Source: Methylovulum sp. (GTDB lineage: Bacteria; Pseudomonadota; Gammaproteobacteria; Methylococcales; Methylomonadaceae). Taken from it: a DNA stretch of 10,098 nt. The translations under genes and the position numbers were made by a program. Below, one piece after another: positions 1 through 7,575 of this stretch; the stretch's first letter is position 1; each line of letters opens with the position of its first letter. The DNA lies in assembly GCA_028713595.1 (NCBI GenBank), contig JAQTNZ010000046.1, positions 1 to 10,098 on the forward strand. The letters are read 5' to 3'. Under the pieces are notes generated by a model. That model saw only the letters and a list, made by a program, of their open reading frames with translations, had not been told where the DNA came from and made no database searches.

Positions 1-1953
1 CATATCCCATCGAAATTACGCTTAAGCTGGCATTCGCCGGAACAAGCCATTAAAGCCGGGCAAATCTGGACATTTACGGTTAAGCTCAGGCAGCCGCATG
101 GCACGTTGAATCCGGGTGGTTTTGATTATGAACGCTGGCTGTTCACCGAAGGTATTGGCGCGACAGGGAGTGTGCGCCCCTATCCCAAACCCCTTTTATT
201 GGCGCAAGCCTCATGGCGGACACCTATCGCCCTGTGGCGGCAAGCGATTAACGACCGTTTGTCGGCTTTGCCGATAAAACCCGAACACATCGCCTTGCTG
301 AAAGCCTTAACCATCGGCTTTGGCAATGATATTAGCCCAGCGTTTTGGGATATTTTCCGGCAAACCGGTACTACGCATTTAGTGGTCATATCCGGCTCGC
401 ATATCGGCTTGATTGCCGGATTAGTGTATTGGCTGGTGGCACGGTGTTGGGCATGGACAGCGTACTTGGCGTGGTCGCCGCCAAGGGTGGCGGCAATGGC
501 GGCATTAGCAGCAGGTATTTTTTATGCGGCACTGGCGGGGTTTTCTGTGCCTACGCAACGCGCCGTGGTGATGTTGGCGGTCATGATGCTGGCGATTATT
601 TGCCAGCGGCCAGTACGGCCTTTCCATACTTTAGCCTTAGCCTTATTTGTGGTGTTGGTATATGACCCCTTGGCGGTGTTGTTGCCGGGGTTTTGGTTAT
701 CTTATTTCGCGGTGGCGGTGATTGTTTACGCCATCAGCGGACGGCTGGGGCAGCCGCATTATCTCAGTGAAGCCATCCGTATCAATGGCTACACTTCGTT
801 AGGCCTATCGCCGTTGTTGCTGTTCTTTTTCCAGCAAGTGTCCCTCTGTGCGCCTTTGGCGAATATGGTCGCCGTACCCATCATCAGTTTTTTGCTCGTG
901 CCGCTGGCATTGCTCGCCACGCTGTTGCTGTTTGTTTACGCGCCAGTGGCGCAGGTGCTGATAACGGCGCTGGACTATTTGTTACAGGGCTTGATGTGGG
1001 TGTTGGCGTGGTTTGCCCATTGGCCTTGGGCGACCATCAACCAGCCACAACCGTCTTGGTGGGCGTTGTTATTGGCGTTGGTAGGTTTGGCGTGGCTGTT
1101 GGCCCCACGCGGGCTACCGGCGCGTTTTTTAGGGCTGGTACTGTTGTTGCCGTTGCTGTTGCCAAGCCGTCAAAAACTGCACCCAGGTGAGCTAAAAATG
1201 ACCTTGTTGGATGTCGGGCAAGGCTTGTCGGTGGTGGTGCAGACGGCGGGGCATTGGCTGGTCTACGATACGGGCGCAAAATTTTCCGCGCAAAGCGATA
1301 GCGGGCAACAAATCGTCTTACCGTTCTTACGCCTACACGGCGTGGCGCACTTGGACACGCTGGTTATCAGCCACGGCGATAACGACCATATCGGCGGTGC
1401 GGTGTCACTGCTGCGCGAACTGCCAGCCGATAAGTTGCTGACCAGTGTACCGCAACAGTTGCCCGATTATACGCCGGAAACGTGCAAAGCTGGGCAGTCT
1501 TGGCAATGGGATGGAGTCGAATTTACCATCTTGTCACCACCGCCGCTGGTGTTTACCTCCGATAATGACACCTCTTGTGTCATGAAAATAGACTCGGCTT
1601 ACGGTTCGGTGTTGCTGACCGGAGATATTGAAGCCAAGGCGGAAATCTGGTTGCTGAAAACCTATGGTGTGCAGTTACGCGCCGAGGTGCTGATTGCCCC
1701 ACATCATGGCAGCAAAACCTCGTCAACGTTCTCATTTTTGCATACCGTCCTGCCAGAGACCGTTTTAATCCCCGCCGGATTCCAAAATCCCTTTGGCCAC
1801 CCGCCAGCAAGGACATTGCAACGTTATCAGGAAGTGGGTGCGCACTGGCTAAATACCGCCGATAGCGGCGCGATTACGCTGGATTATGTCAGCGGCGGCA
1901 ACGCCTTGACCAGTTTTCGACAAACCCAGGCGCGTTATTGGCATTACCGCTAA
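1..1953 (+). CDS. comEC: ComEC/Rec2 family DNA-uptake channel, 5' end outside window
   Basis: ComEC is the inner-membrane channel that brings single-stranded DNA into the cytoplasm during natural transformation. The reading frame is open from base 1, so the gene starts upstream. The TTG at 106 is internal, because the preceding codons encode the end of the N-terminal soluble domain. Counting residues from base 1, a short N-terminal remnant is followed by the Competence membrane domain (about 100-390), with many hydrophobic helices and the typical VISGSHIGLIAGL segment near 128. The C-terminal metallo-beta-lactamase-like domain starts at LDVGQG (403-408). It carries SHGDNDH (457-463, the HxDxDH metal motif), LTGD (about 539) and PHHGS (about 567). 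All the metal-ligand motifs of a ComEC nuclease domain are present and the frame is intact to TAA at 1951. The gene converges on the Lon-like gene with only 5 bp between stop codons. The family assignment is secure; whether the host is competent cannot be judged here. Confidence 0.95.
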   Translation, partial: HIPSKLRLSWHSPEQAIKAGQIWTFTVKLRQPHGTLNPGGFDYERWLFTEGIGATGSVRPYPKPLLLAQASWRTPIALWRQAINDRLSALPIKPEHIALLKALTIGFGNDISPAFWDIFRQTGTTHLVVISGSHIGLIAGLVYWLVARCWAWTAYLAWSPPRVAAMAALAAGIFYAALAGFSVPTQRAVVMLAVMMLAIICQRPVRPFHTLALALFVVLVYDPLAVLLPGFWLSYFAVAVIVYAISGRLGQPHYLSEAIRINGYTSLGLSPLLLFFFQQVSLCAPLANMVAVPIISFLLVPLALLATLLLFVYAPVAQVLITALDYLLQGLMWVLAWFAHWPWATINQPQPSWWALLLALVGLAWLLAPRGLPARFLGLVLLLPLLLPSRQKLHPGELKMTLLDVGQGLSVVVQTAGHWLVYDTGAKFSAQSDSGQQIVLPFLRLHGVAHLDTLVISHGDNDHIGGAVSLLRELPADKLLTSVPQQLPDYTPETCKAGQSWQWDGVEFTILSPPPLVFTSDNDTSCVMKIDSAYGSVLLTGDIEAKAEIWLLKTYGVQLRAEVLIAPHHGSKTSSTFSFLHTVLPETVLIPAGFQNPFGHPPARTLQRYQEVGAHWLNTADSGAITLDYVSGGNALTSFRQTQARYWHYR

Positions 1954-1958
1954 CCGCC

Positions 1959-4349
1959 TTATAAATCCCCTTCTTCCTTATGCTCATCATCGGTCATTTC
2001 AGAAATTTCTTTCAATCTGGAAATGGCCTTAAAGTTGATGCTATTTTCTGGATAATTGCCCTCTGCATCGGCTTCTCCGGCCAAGTGTCCAGTCAATAAT
2101 TCCAAGGTTTCATCGACGGTGCTGACCGTGTAAATGGCAAACAGCCCCTGCGTCACCGCGTCTATCACGTCTTGTTTCAGCATCAGATTGCGTTTATTGG
2201 CCGCCGGAATGATCGCGGCTTGCTGTCCGGTCAAGCCCCGTGCTTGGCAAAGCCTAAAAAAGCCTTCTATTTTTTCGTTGACCCCACCAATGGCTTGCAC
2301 TTCACCGTATTGGTTGATAGATCCTGTCACGGCAAAGCCTTGGTTAATGGGTGTGCGGGTCAGGGCGGAAATCAGGCAGCACAACTCCGCCAACGAGGCG
2401 CTGTCACCATCAATGGCGCTGTAAGATTGCTCAATAGCGATGCTGGCGGAAATGGCGAGCGGGAATTGTTGGGCGTAAAAATGCCCCAAGTAGCCCGTCA
2501 AAATCATCACGCCTTTGGAGTGTATGGCTTCACCCAGTTCGACTTCACGTTCAATATCGACAATACCACGAGAACCTGGATAGACCGTGGTGGTGATACG
2601 GGCGGGCGCGCCAAAACTGCCGCCGCCGATGGTCAATACCGTCAAGCCGTTGATTTTGCCTATGGCTTCACCGTGGGTGTCGATGAGGATAATGCCGTCG
2701 AGCATATCGTCAAGAATGCGTTGCGACAGCCCGCCATTGCGGTATTCGCGGGCGGCCAAAGCCCGTTCGATGTTGGTACGGTCAAGCATCTCGCCTTGGG
2801 CTTGTTTGGCGAACAAATTCGCCTCGCCGATGAGTTCTAAGGTGTCATTGATACGCGCCGAGAAACGGCACTGGTTTTCGGCAAGCCGACAACTGTGTTC
2901 CATCAGGCTGGCAATCGCCGCTGTGGTTAACGGTTTCGCGCCAGAATCCACCGCCTGTTTCTTCATCAAGGCGGCAAAATGGCGGATAGATGCAGGGGTG
3001 ATTGAAATATCATAATCAAAGTCCGCCAACACCTTGAACATCTCGTTAAATTCATTATCCAGCTCTTCCAAGAGATAATAAATGTCACCGGAACCGACCA
3101 AAATAATTTTGACATTGAGCGGGATCACTTCCGGCTTTAAAGTCATGGTGCTGATGCCCAAATCGGCATACGGCGATTCAATATCGATATAACCGGATTT
3201 TAACGCCCGTTTCAGCGCGTCCCAAACAAACGGGTGATCGAGCAATTTTTCCGCGTCAAGGATCAGATAACCGCCATTGGCCTTATGCAAGGAGCCTTTG
3301 CAGATACGCTGGTAATGCGTCACCCATAGCCCTTGGTCGCTAGAATATTCGATACGCCCGAACAGGTTCTGATAAGTTGGGTGGGCTTCATACACCACAG
3401 GCGCACCGCTGTCTTGCGAGTGGTCTATCAAGATATTGGGCGCGTATTGGTCAAGCAATCGGGCGCGTTTGGCGGCCAAAGACAACGAGTCCAAGCCTCT
3501 GGCGGGCATCAGATAATCGCTGATAGTGCCGTAGAGTTCTTGCTCCAACGCGGACAGGTAACTGATGGCATCATCAATGGCGATATACTTGTCGTACAGC
3601 TCGGCAAACAAGGGCTGTATGGCTTGGCTGATGGTGTCAGCATCCAACTGCTTGATCTTTTCCAACACCGTGCGCCGCCAGAGCGGCAATTCCAACAACG
3701 CTTCACTAAGAAAATCTTCCAACTCCTCAACTTGGCGGTGGAACGTCTCCCGCTCCAACTCCGGCAATTGGTTAAATTGTTTTTCGTTAAGGGTCTTATT
3801 GTCCCGAATCGGAGCAAAAGTGATGTTATCATCCTCACGAAATAGGGCAATACCCATACTTCGCGCCTTTTTGTCAACACTATCTATCGCCTGATGATAG
3901 AGTTGATTAAACTGACGCTCACTAGCGGTCTTTTTTTGCTGGTATGCAGGGCTTTCAAAAGCCGCCGGAAAGGTGTGTAACAGCGCATCCAACAAGGCCT
4001 CAATATCTTTGCGGAATTGTTGCCCATAGTCGGCGGGCAGTTCAATGGCTATTGGCTCACGCGGATTGTCAAAATTATCGGTATAAGCGTAGGAAGCAGG
4101 GGTTGGCAATGCTGATGCAAAGGCATCCAACTGCTGGTTAATCAAGGTCAACCTCCCCATGCCCGGCTCGCCCATGACAAAAATATGGTAGCCTGACTGC
4201 GGCATGGCAATGCCAAACGCCAGCGCCGAACATGCCCGCGCTTGCCCCAAAATACCGGATGGTGTCGGCGGAAGGTCTGAAAAATCAAAACCGTCCAGAT
4301 CAACAGAGAGCTTTAACGCGGTTATGGGCAGTTTTAGGGTATCGGACAT
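1959..4349 (-). CDS. Lon-like (LonB/YcbZ-type) ATP-dependent protease
   Basis: This is a Lon-family protein of 796 residues with a Ser-Lys protease domain, expected to degrade selected cytoplasmic proteins. It lacks the classical Lon N-terminal substrate domain. Seen in order: a P-loop-like GEPGMGR(L/T) near residues 60-68, with Arg66 where Lys is usual; a long helical, charged insertion (about 90-300); a Walker B-like GGYLILDAEK (about 359-368); and a C-terminal protease domain. The likely catalytic Ser650 lies in GDSAS (codon 2400-2402) and Lys693 in NEKIEGFF (codon 2271-2273). Their 43-residue spacing equals that of Ser679 and Lys722 in E. coli Lon. The C-terminal tail is acidic (DDEHKEEGDL). 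I prefer the ATG at 4349 to the in-frame TTG at 4355; neither has a convincing Shine-Dalgarno. An AT-rich 92-bp gap separates it from the GT61-like gene, so it may have its own promoter. The family resembles E. coli YcbZ (LonH) and archaeal LonB types; the exact subfamily is not certain. Confidence 0.9.
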   Translation of the reverse strand: MSDTLKLPITALKLSVDLDGFDFSDLPPTPSGILGQARACSALAFGIAMPQSGYHIFVMGEPGMGRLTLINQQLDAFASALPTPASYAYTDNFDNPREPIAIELPADYGQQFRKDIEALLDALLHTFPAAFESPAYQQKKTASERQFNQLYHQAIDSVDKKARSMGIALFREDDNITFAPIRDNKTLNEKQFNQLPELERETFHRQVEELEDFLSEALLELPLWRRTVLEKIKQLDADTISQAIQPLFAELYDKYIAIDDAISYLSALEQELYGTISDYLMPARGLDSLSLAAKRARLLDQYAPNILIDHSQDSGAPVVYEAHPTYQNLFGRIEYSSDQGLWVTHYQRICKGSLHKANGGYLILDAEKLLDHPFVWDALKRALKSGYIDIESPYADLGISTMTLKPEVIPLNVKIILVGSGDIYYLLEELDNEFNEMFKVLADFDYDISITPASIRHFAALMKKQAVDSGAKPLTTAAIASLMEHSCRLAENQCRFSARINDTLELIGEANLFAKQAQGEMLDRTNIERALAAREYRNGGLSQRILDDMLDGIILIDTHGEAIGKINGLTVLTIGGGSFGAPARITTTVYPGSRGIVDIEREVELGEAIHSKGVMILTGYLGHFYAQQFPLAISASIAIEQSYSAIDGDSASLAELCCLISALTRTPINQGFAVTGSINQYGEVQAIGGVNEKIEGFFRLCQARGLTGQQAAIIPAANKRNLMLKQDVIDAVTQGLFAIYTVSTVDETLELLTGHLAGEADAEGNYPENSINFKAISRLKEISEMTDDEHKEEGDL

Positions 4350-4441
4350 GGGCAAAAGGCAACCGGATAATAATTAAACCGTTGATTTTACCATGTTTAA
4401 GGGTCGCGTTGATACGCGTTATGCAAGATACTTGTTACCAG
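4350..4441 (-). promoter_or_regulatory. Intergenic leader upstream of the Lon-like gene, possible operator
   Basis: These 92 bp separate the GT61-like stop from the Lon-like start. On the minus strand the half nearer the protease gene is AT-rich and contains TAAAAT (5 of 6 matches to a sigma-70 -10 box), but no good -35 box at 16-18 bp. Upstream of it, CGCGT-TGAT-ACGCG (4405-4418) is a perfect 5-bp inverted repeat, and CGCGTT also recurs at a 10-bp interval (4405 and 4415). This could be a regulator site or a weak stem. There is no T-tract, so it is not a good terminator. I infer a promoter region mainly from position. Confidence 0.25.
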
Positions 4442-5617
4442 CTATACCGCCACGCTTTTTAAAAAGCTGTGGACGCTATTGAGATAAGCCGCAACGCCCT
4501 TGCTAAATTCTGGTGTCGCTTTCTCCGTAAACTTAAGCAAATAATTAAACACATCCATTTTCATCATATCCACCCAAGCGGGCGCTAGTGCCAATGCCGG
4601 AGAGGCAAAGCCTTGCTGTACCAAAAACCCGGCCAAATGTCCCAAATCAATAAGGGATAAGGCATTATTGGGGTTGGCATTGATTGCGTTAGGCTTAGCC
4701 AACTGCGCTGTTGTCAAGGCAGGCAACATAATAGCCTGCCCATAGGTTAAATACTGCGCTGCCCTCGGCCTTAGAACCTCATCCAGCAAATTGCCATTGG
4801 GGCGGCGGTTGATAATCAGCAGATCGGCGGCTACTTTAGCGAACAACTCCAGCAGATGGACGGCGGAACCTTCTTCAAAAATCAGTTTTTCCGCCGTCAA
4901 ATAAACCTTAAGCTGGATAGGTACGGCATAATCCTCAGGGCAGAAAATAAAATACCCGTCCGCTTGCAAGCTGGCTTCCAGAGCATCCATACCGGCGATG
5001 GAACCATACATACGGAAGTTTCTGCGCGACACAAACACTTTCGGCGTGAATGCGGCGGGCAGTGCTTGGTTAAGCAATTGTTTGTCCAATTGCAAGGTAG
5101 CCAAAAAATCAAGATAAGCCTCTGAGGCCGCCGTCCCAAGCTGCGAACCCGGTTCTGGAATAATTAGCTCCTCCACTTCCGTCAACTCGTAAATATAGCG
5201 AATATTGGCCTCTTCCAGCCCAAACACGCTAAAAATGTCTTTGATATAGTCAGGCAGACGGTAAGTTTTTTGATAACGCTTTAGTTTCGGTGCAAACAAT
5301 ACCCCGCAGCACTCATGCCGATAAAGCTTCCAAGCCCATAATCGGTGGATACATTCGGCCAGACAATGCCCAAAATGGCTATAAAGCCCACCCATATACA
5401 ACCACTTACCCGCCAGTTTTACCGGTGGCTTAGTCAATTGCGCCGCTTGCAGATCCTTATTAAGGACGCTCTTGCCTTTGCGCATGTGGGAAAAAAAGCT
5501 CGGATCACCGGCATCACCCACCACACCATGGGCAAAACGCCCCATACCCCTCCCAAAATCATTTTCCAAGGTTTGCGGCACAATCAGTGCGTTCTTTTTT
5601 TGCACGACGTCCATCAT
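4442..5617 (-). CDS. Glycosyltransferase 61 family-like protein (DUF563-like)
   Basis: This 391-residue soluble protein resembles the GT61/DUF563 family, whose members transfer sugars in polysaccharide or glycan assembly. The N-terminal part has a Gly-Gly followed by SHFGHCLAE and RLWAW (about 76-97), matching the conserved 'GG..SHFGHFL.E...RLWA' block. The second half has KVFVSRR (about 193-199), then a Leu-rich stretch with ADGYFIFCPED, and EEGSAVHLLELF (about 248-259) in the place of the family's 'GsgLhN..F' acceptor/nucleotide-side motif, ending in LLIINRR. The last 110 residues are less recognisable. No signal peptide or membrane helix is seen. Start choice: TTG at 5620, ATG at 5617 and ATG at 5614 are adjacent. 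AGGA on the minus strand lies 4 bp before ATG 5617 and 7 bp before ATG 5614, so TTG is unlikely and 5614 is equally possible. It begins 43 bp after the nuclease-motif gene and could share its transcript. Acceptor and donor are unknown, and no other glycan genes are in view. Confidence 0.65.
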   Translation of the reverse strand: MMDVVQKKNALIVPQTLENDFGRGMGRFAHGVVGDAGDPSFFSHMRKGKSVLNKDLQAAQLTKPPVKLAGKWLYMGGLYSHFGHCLAECIHRLWAWKLYRHECCGVLFAPKLKRYQKTYRLPDYIKDIFSVFGLEEANIRYIYELTEVEELIIPEPGSQLGTAASEAYLDFLATLQLDKQLLNQALPAAFTPKVFVSRRNFRMYGSIAGMDALEASLQADGYFIFCPEDYAVPIQLKVYLTAEKLIFEEGSAVHLLELFAKVAADLLIINRRPNGNLLDEVLRPRAAQYLTYGQAIMLPALTTAQLAKPNAINANPNNALSLIDLGHLAGFLVQQGFASPALALAPAWVDMMKMDVFNYLLKFTEKATPEFSKGVAAYLNSVHSFLKSVAV

Positions 5618-5663
5618 CAAGTCCTAACTACAGGGAAACAGACATGTATCTCATCAACCCAAA

Positions 5664-6221
5664 TCAACAGGCCGATAATATCAATGGCGAAGGTTTTGGC
5701 TCTATTAGCACAGCCTTACCGAACAACGGTAACGGTTTTACACTGGCATAAATGTCCAAATGACTACCTTTTATTTTCTTACGGTAGTCCTCTTCCGAAA
5801 GTGAGCCGCCACCTTTGGGATACGTTGTCACCAAGTAAAATTTGATCGCCCCATAATTAACGGCATCAAAAATCGTGGCGAACTCCACAAAAAACCGCTC
5901 GGTCATTGTCTGAAATTTGGCGGCAATCACCCTATATTGCAGTTGTTTGGTAGCATTGACATCCTTTAATTCCACCAAATACAGATCATAATGGTCTTCT
6001 GCCAAACACTTGACCAAAACCAGACAATCAGGGGAAGGCGGCGGATCTGACATCCGCTTTGAACTGTAAAAAGCATCGGGCTTTAAAATCAAAACCCGTT
6101 CATCATTTAATTCGCCGTTTAACTTGAGGGCATCAGCAAATTCAACAACGGCATTATTTTCAGAACAACTGCCACATAGCGCGGCAAACAAGGACGGTTC
6201 ATTAATGATTTTGTCAAACAT
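5664..6221 (-). CDS. Small protein with PD-(D/E)XK nuclease-like motif, partner of adjacent ATPase
   Basis: I do not recognise this 185-residue protein as a named family. The sequence contains SPDCLVLV (63-70) and, 18 residues after the PD, YLVELKDV (81-88). Asp65, Glu84 and Lys86 therefore form a PD-x18-ELK signature on two predicted beta-strands separated by a short turn, the hallmark of the PD-(D/E)XK nuclease core. An acidic residue in the preceding helix (Glu21 or Glu27, in ENNAVVEF) and a following amphipathic helix (about 91-112, with Gln93 and Gln95) fit the fold. No membrane segment or signal peptide is present. The ATG at 6221 lies 2 bp after the stop of the ATPase gene, so translational coupling is likely; the nearest purine-rich sequence is only a weak Shine-Dalgarno. 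The tight pairing suggests the two proteins act together, with the ATPase controlling a nuclease. The nuclease reading rests on the motif and context, not on overall similarity. A non-catalytic role is possible. Confidence 0.7.
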   Translation of the reverse strand: MFDKIINEPSLFAALCGSCSENNAVVEFADALKLNGELNDERVLILKPDAFYSSKRMSDPPPSPDCLVLVKCLAEDHYDLYLVELKDVNATKQLQYRVIAAKFQTMTERFFVEFATIFDAVNYGAIKFYLVTTYPKGGGSLSEEDYRKKIKGSHLDIYASVKPLPLFGKAVLIEPKPSPLILSAC

Positions 6222-6223
6222 GG

Positions 6224-7546
6224 TTAGCCATTCATCTTATTGATAATAGCTAACTTTTCTTCATAAAGGCTTTCGGCGGTATCTATAAAATTATCATCGT
6301 CTATGCCATAAGCATCTGTCGGCATTTTTTCGGCCACACTGCCCGTCTCGGTCATCCTGAATAAAATCGCCTCAAATTTATCAAGGGGAATTTTACCATC
6401 CATCACTAAATTACTGGCCTTATTAAAAATATAATTGCTATGGGAGGTCATCACTAGCTTGATCTTACTGTCATTGACCAATTGGGCGAACACCGCCATA
6501 AGCTTGACCTGAGTCTCCGGGTGCAAATGGGCTTCGGGTTCTTCGATGAACAGCAAGGGCTTTGCCTTATTGCCGGATGTGTCTGTATTAGGCACAATAT
6601 GTTTCAGGTAAGAAACAATGGGGGCGATTTCCGACACCATTGAGGAAACCGACAATAAATCCAACTTAAGCGGAAGACCATTAGGCCTAAAAGCCAAGCG
6701 TTTGCTATCATCGTTAAACTCCACCTTGCCTTGCAAAATAGTGTTTTCGATGGTGTCGGTATACTCATCCAACCCGCTTTGTTTTTGACTGTCTATTTCA
6801 GACAAGCGTAAAAAATAATCAGCCACGGGTTCGGAAATGGCGGGTAAATTGATCGGTTTTGAAATAAAATTTCTGGACTTTGAAAGCTCTGCGATAATCG
6901 GCGAAAAAGCCGCCAATCCTTGATATAAGCCCGAACGGGAAGCGGGTAAATAATAAACTTCGCTAATATCTGGCAACTCGCTATAAAAATCAGCGGCGAC
7001 ATCAGCAAACACAAAGGAATATCTAAATCCAGCAATAACTGCGAACTTATCAATATTATCAATAAGCTGTTGTTGGAACTGGCAATTGTTAACCTCCATT
7101 GCCATAGGAACCACACCTCTTTTTAGTCCAATAACAAGGCTAGCCCCTAATTTAGGAAACTCTAACATTATCTTCAACTTATCATCAGTTAACTGGTTTT
7201 GCAGATTATCTATCTGATTGAAACTATTTATTAATGATTGGTTTAAATTGCCAATGAAAGACACATTGAGAAAATTAATCAGATGGGCATTAACATGGGC
7301 AGCAAGCTCCTTTTTTAAATAAGTTCCTTCTCCCAAACCTAGTGCATCGGCATCACTTTGCACAAACAAAATAGCATCATGCCCAACAGAAAGTGGTGAT
7401 CTCTTAAACAACTTCAACAACAAATACACCAAAGAAATGGCATAAGATTTCCCGACACTGTTCTTACCAAAAATCAAGAACAGATCCTTTTCGGTATCAA
7501 ACTCAAAATGCTTAATCGGGCCAAAATTTTCAATTGTTATACGCAT
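6224..7546 (-). CDS. OLD-like AAA/ABC-class ATPase without TOPRIM domain
   Basis: This 440-residue P-loop ATPase belongs to the SMC/RecF/OLD-like group (AAA_15/AAA_21 type). From the ATG at 7546, the N-terminus MRITIENFGPIKHFEF is the typical first strand of this group, followed by Walker A GKNSVGKS (27-34). YLPASRSGLYQG (about 199-210) is a segment common in defence-type ATPases. SVSSMVSEI (about 299-307) stands at the ABC signature position. Walker B LLFIEEPEAHLHPE (331-344) ends in the catalytic Glu pair, and TSHSNYIF (367-374) holds the switch His369. The chain ends about 70 residues later, with no TOPRIM nuclease domain such as OLD proteins carry. The central insertion (about 45-190) is helical and poorly conserved. 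ATG 7546 is preferred over TTG 7552 because AAGG (minus strand, 7555-7558) sits 8 bp upstream of it. The coding sequence is markedly AT-rich: the 60 bases from 7201 are about 27% GC, while the 60 from 8281 in the next gene are about 65%. Confidence 0.9.
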   Translation of the reverse strand: MRITIENFGPIKHFEFDTEKDLFLIFGKNSVGKSYAISLVYLLLKLFKRSPLSVGHDAILFVQSDADALGLGEGTYLKKELAAHVNAHLINFLNVSFIGNLNQSLINSFNQIDNLQNQLTDDKLKIMLEFPKLGASLVIGLKRGVVPMAMEVNNCQFQQQLIDNIDKFAVIAGFRYSFVFADVAADFYSELPDISEVYYLPASRSGLYQGLAAFSPIIAELSKSRNFISKPINLPAISEPVADYFLRLSEIDSQKQSGLDEYTDTIENTILQGKVEFNDDSKRLAFRPNGLPLKLDLLSVSSMVSEIAPIVSYLKHIVPNTDTSGNKAKPLLFIEEPEAHLHPETQVKLMAVFAQLVNDSKIKLVMTSHSNYIFNKASNLVMDGKIPLDKFEAILFRMTETGSVAEKMPTDAYGIDDDNFIDTAESLYEEKLAIINKMNG

Positions 7547-7554
7547 ATTCAAGG

Positions 7555-7558
7555 CCTT
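7555..7558 (-). promoter_or_regulatory. Shine-Dalgarno that sets the ATPase start
   Basis: On the minus strand, AAGG lies 8 bp before ATG 7546 but only 2 bp before the alternative TTG 7552. The spacing supports ATG 7546 as the start of the ATPase gene. Confidence 0.5.
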
Positions 7559-7575
7559 AAATTGTATCCGTCCAT

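Noticed and set aside
106..108. TTG at 106 as the start of comEC
   Set aside because: The same frame is open and protein-like from base 1, so this codon is an internal Leu.
2172..2840. 222-codon plus-strand open frame opposite the Lon-like gene
   Set aside because: It lies fully antisense to a well-supported protease domain, has no recognisable motif and is a shadow of the opposite strand's codon usage.
3333..3845. 170-codon plus-strand open frame opposite the Lon-like gene
   Set aside because: It is antisense to the helical insertion of the protease, has no Shine-Dalgarno or family resemblance and is a shadow frame.
5345..5845. 166-codon plus-strand open frame across the GT61-like and nuclease-motif genes
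   Set aside because: It spans the ends of two supported minus-strand genes and has low-complexity composition without motifs. The intergenic 43 bp shows no promoter for it.
6224..7546. ATPase as a complete OLD-family nuclease
   Set aside because: The chain ends about 70 residues after the switch His and has no TOPRIM motif, so it should not be named OLD.
7561..7566. TACAAT on the minus strand as a -10 box for the ATPase gene
   Set aside because: It matches 5 of 6 bases but lies 14 bp before the ATG, so transcription would start after the Shine-Dalgarno. No -35 box is found at 16-18 bp.
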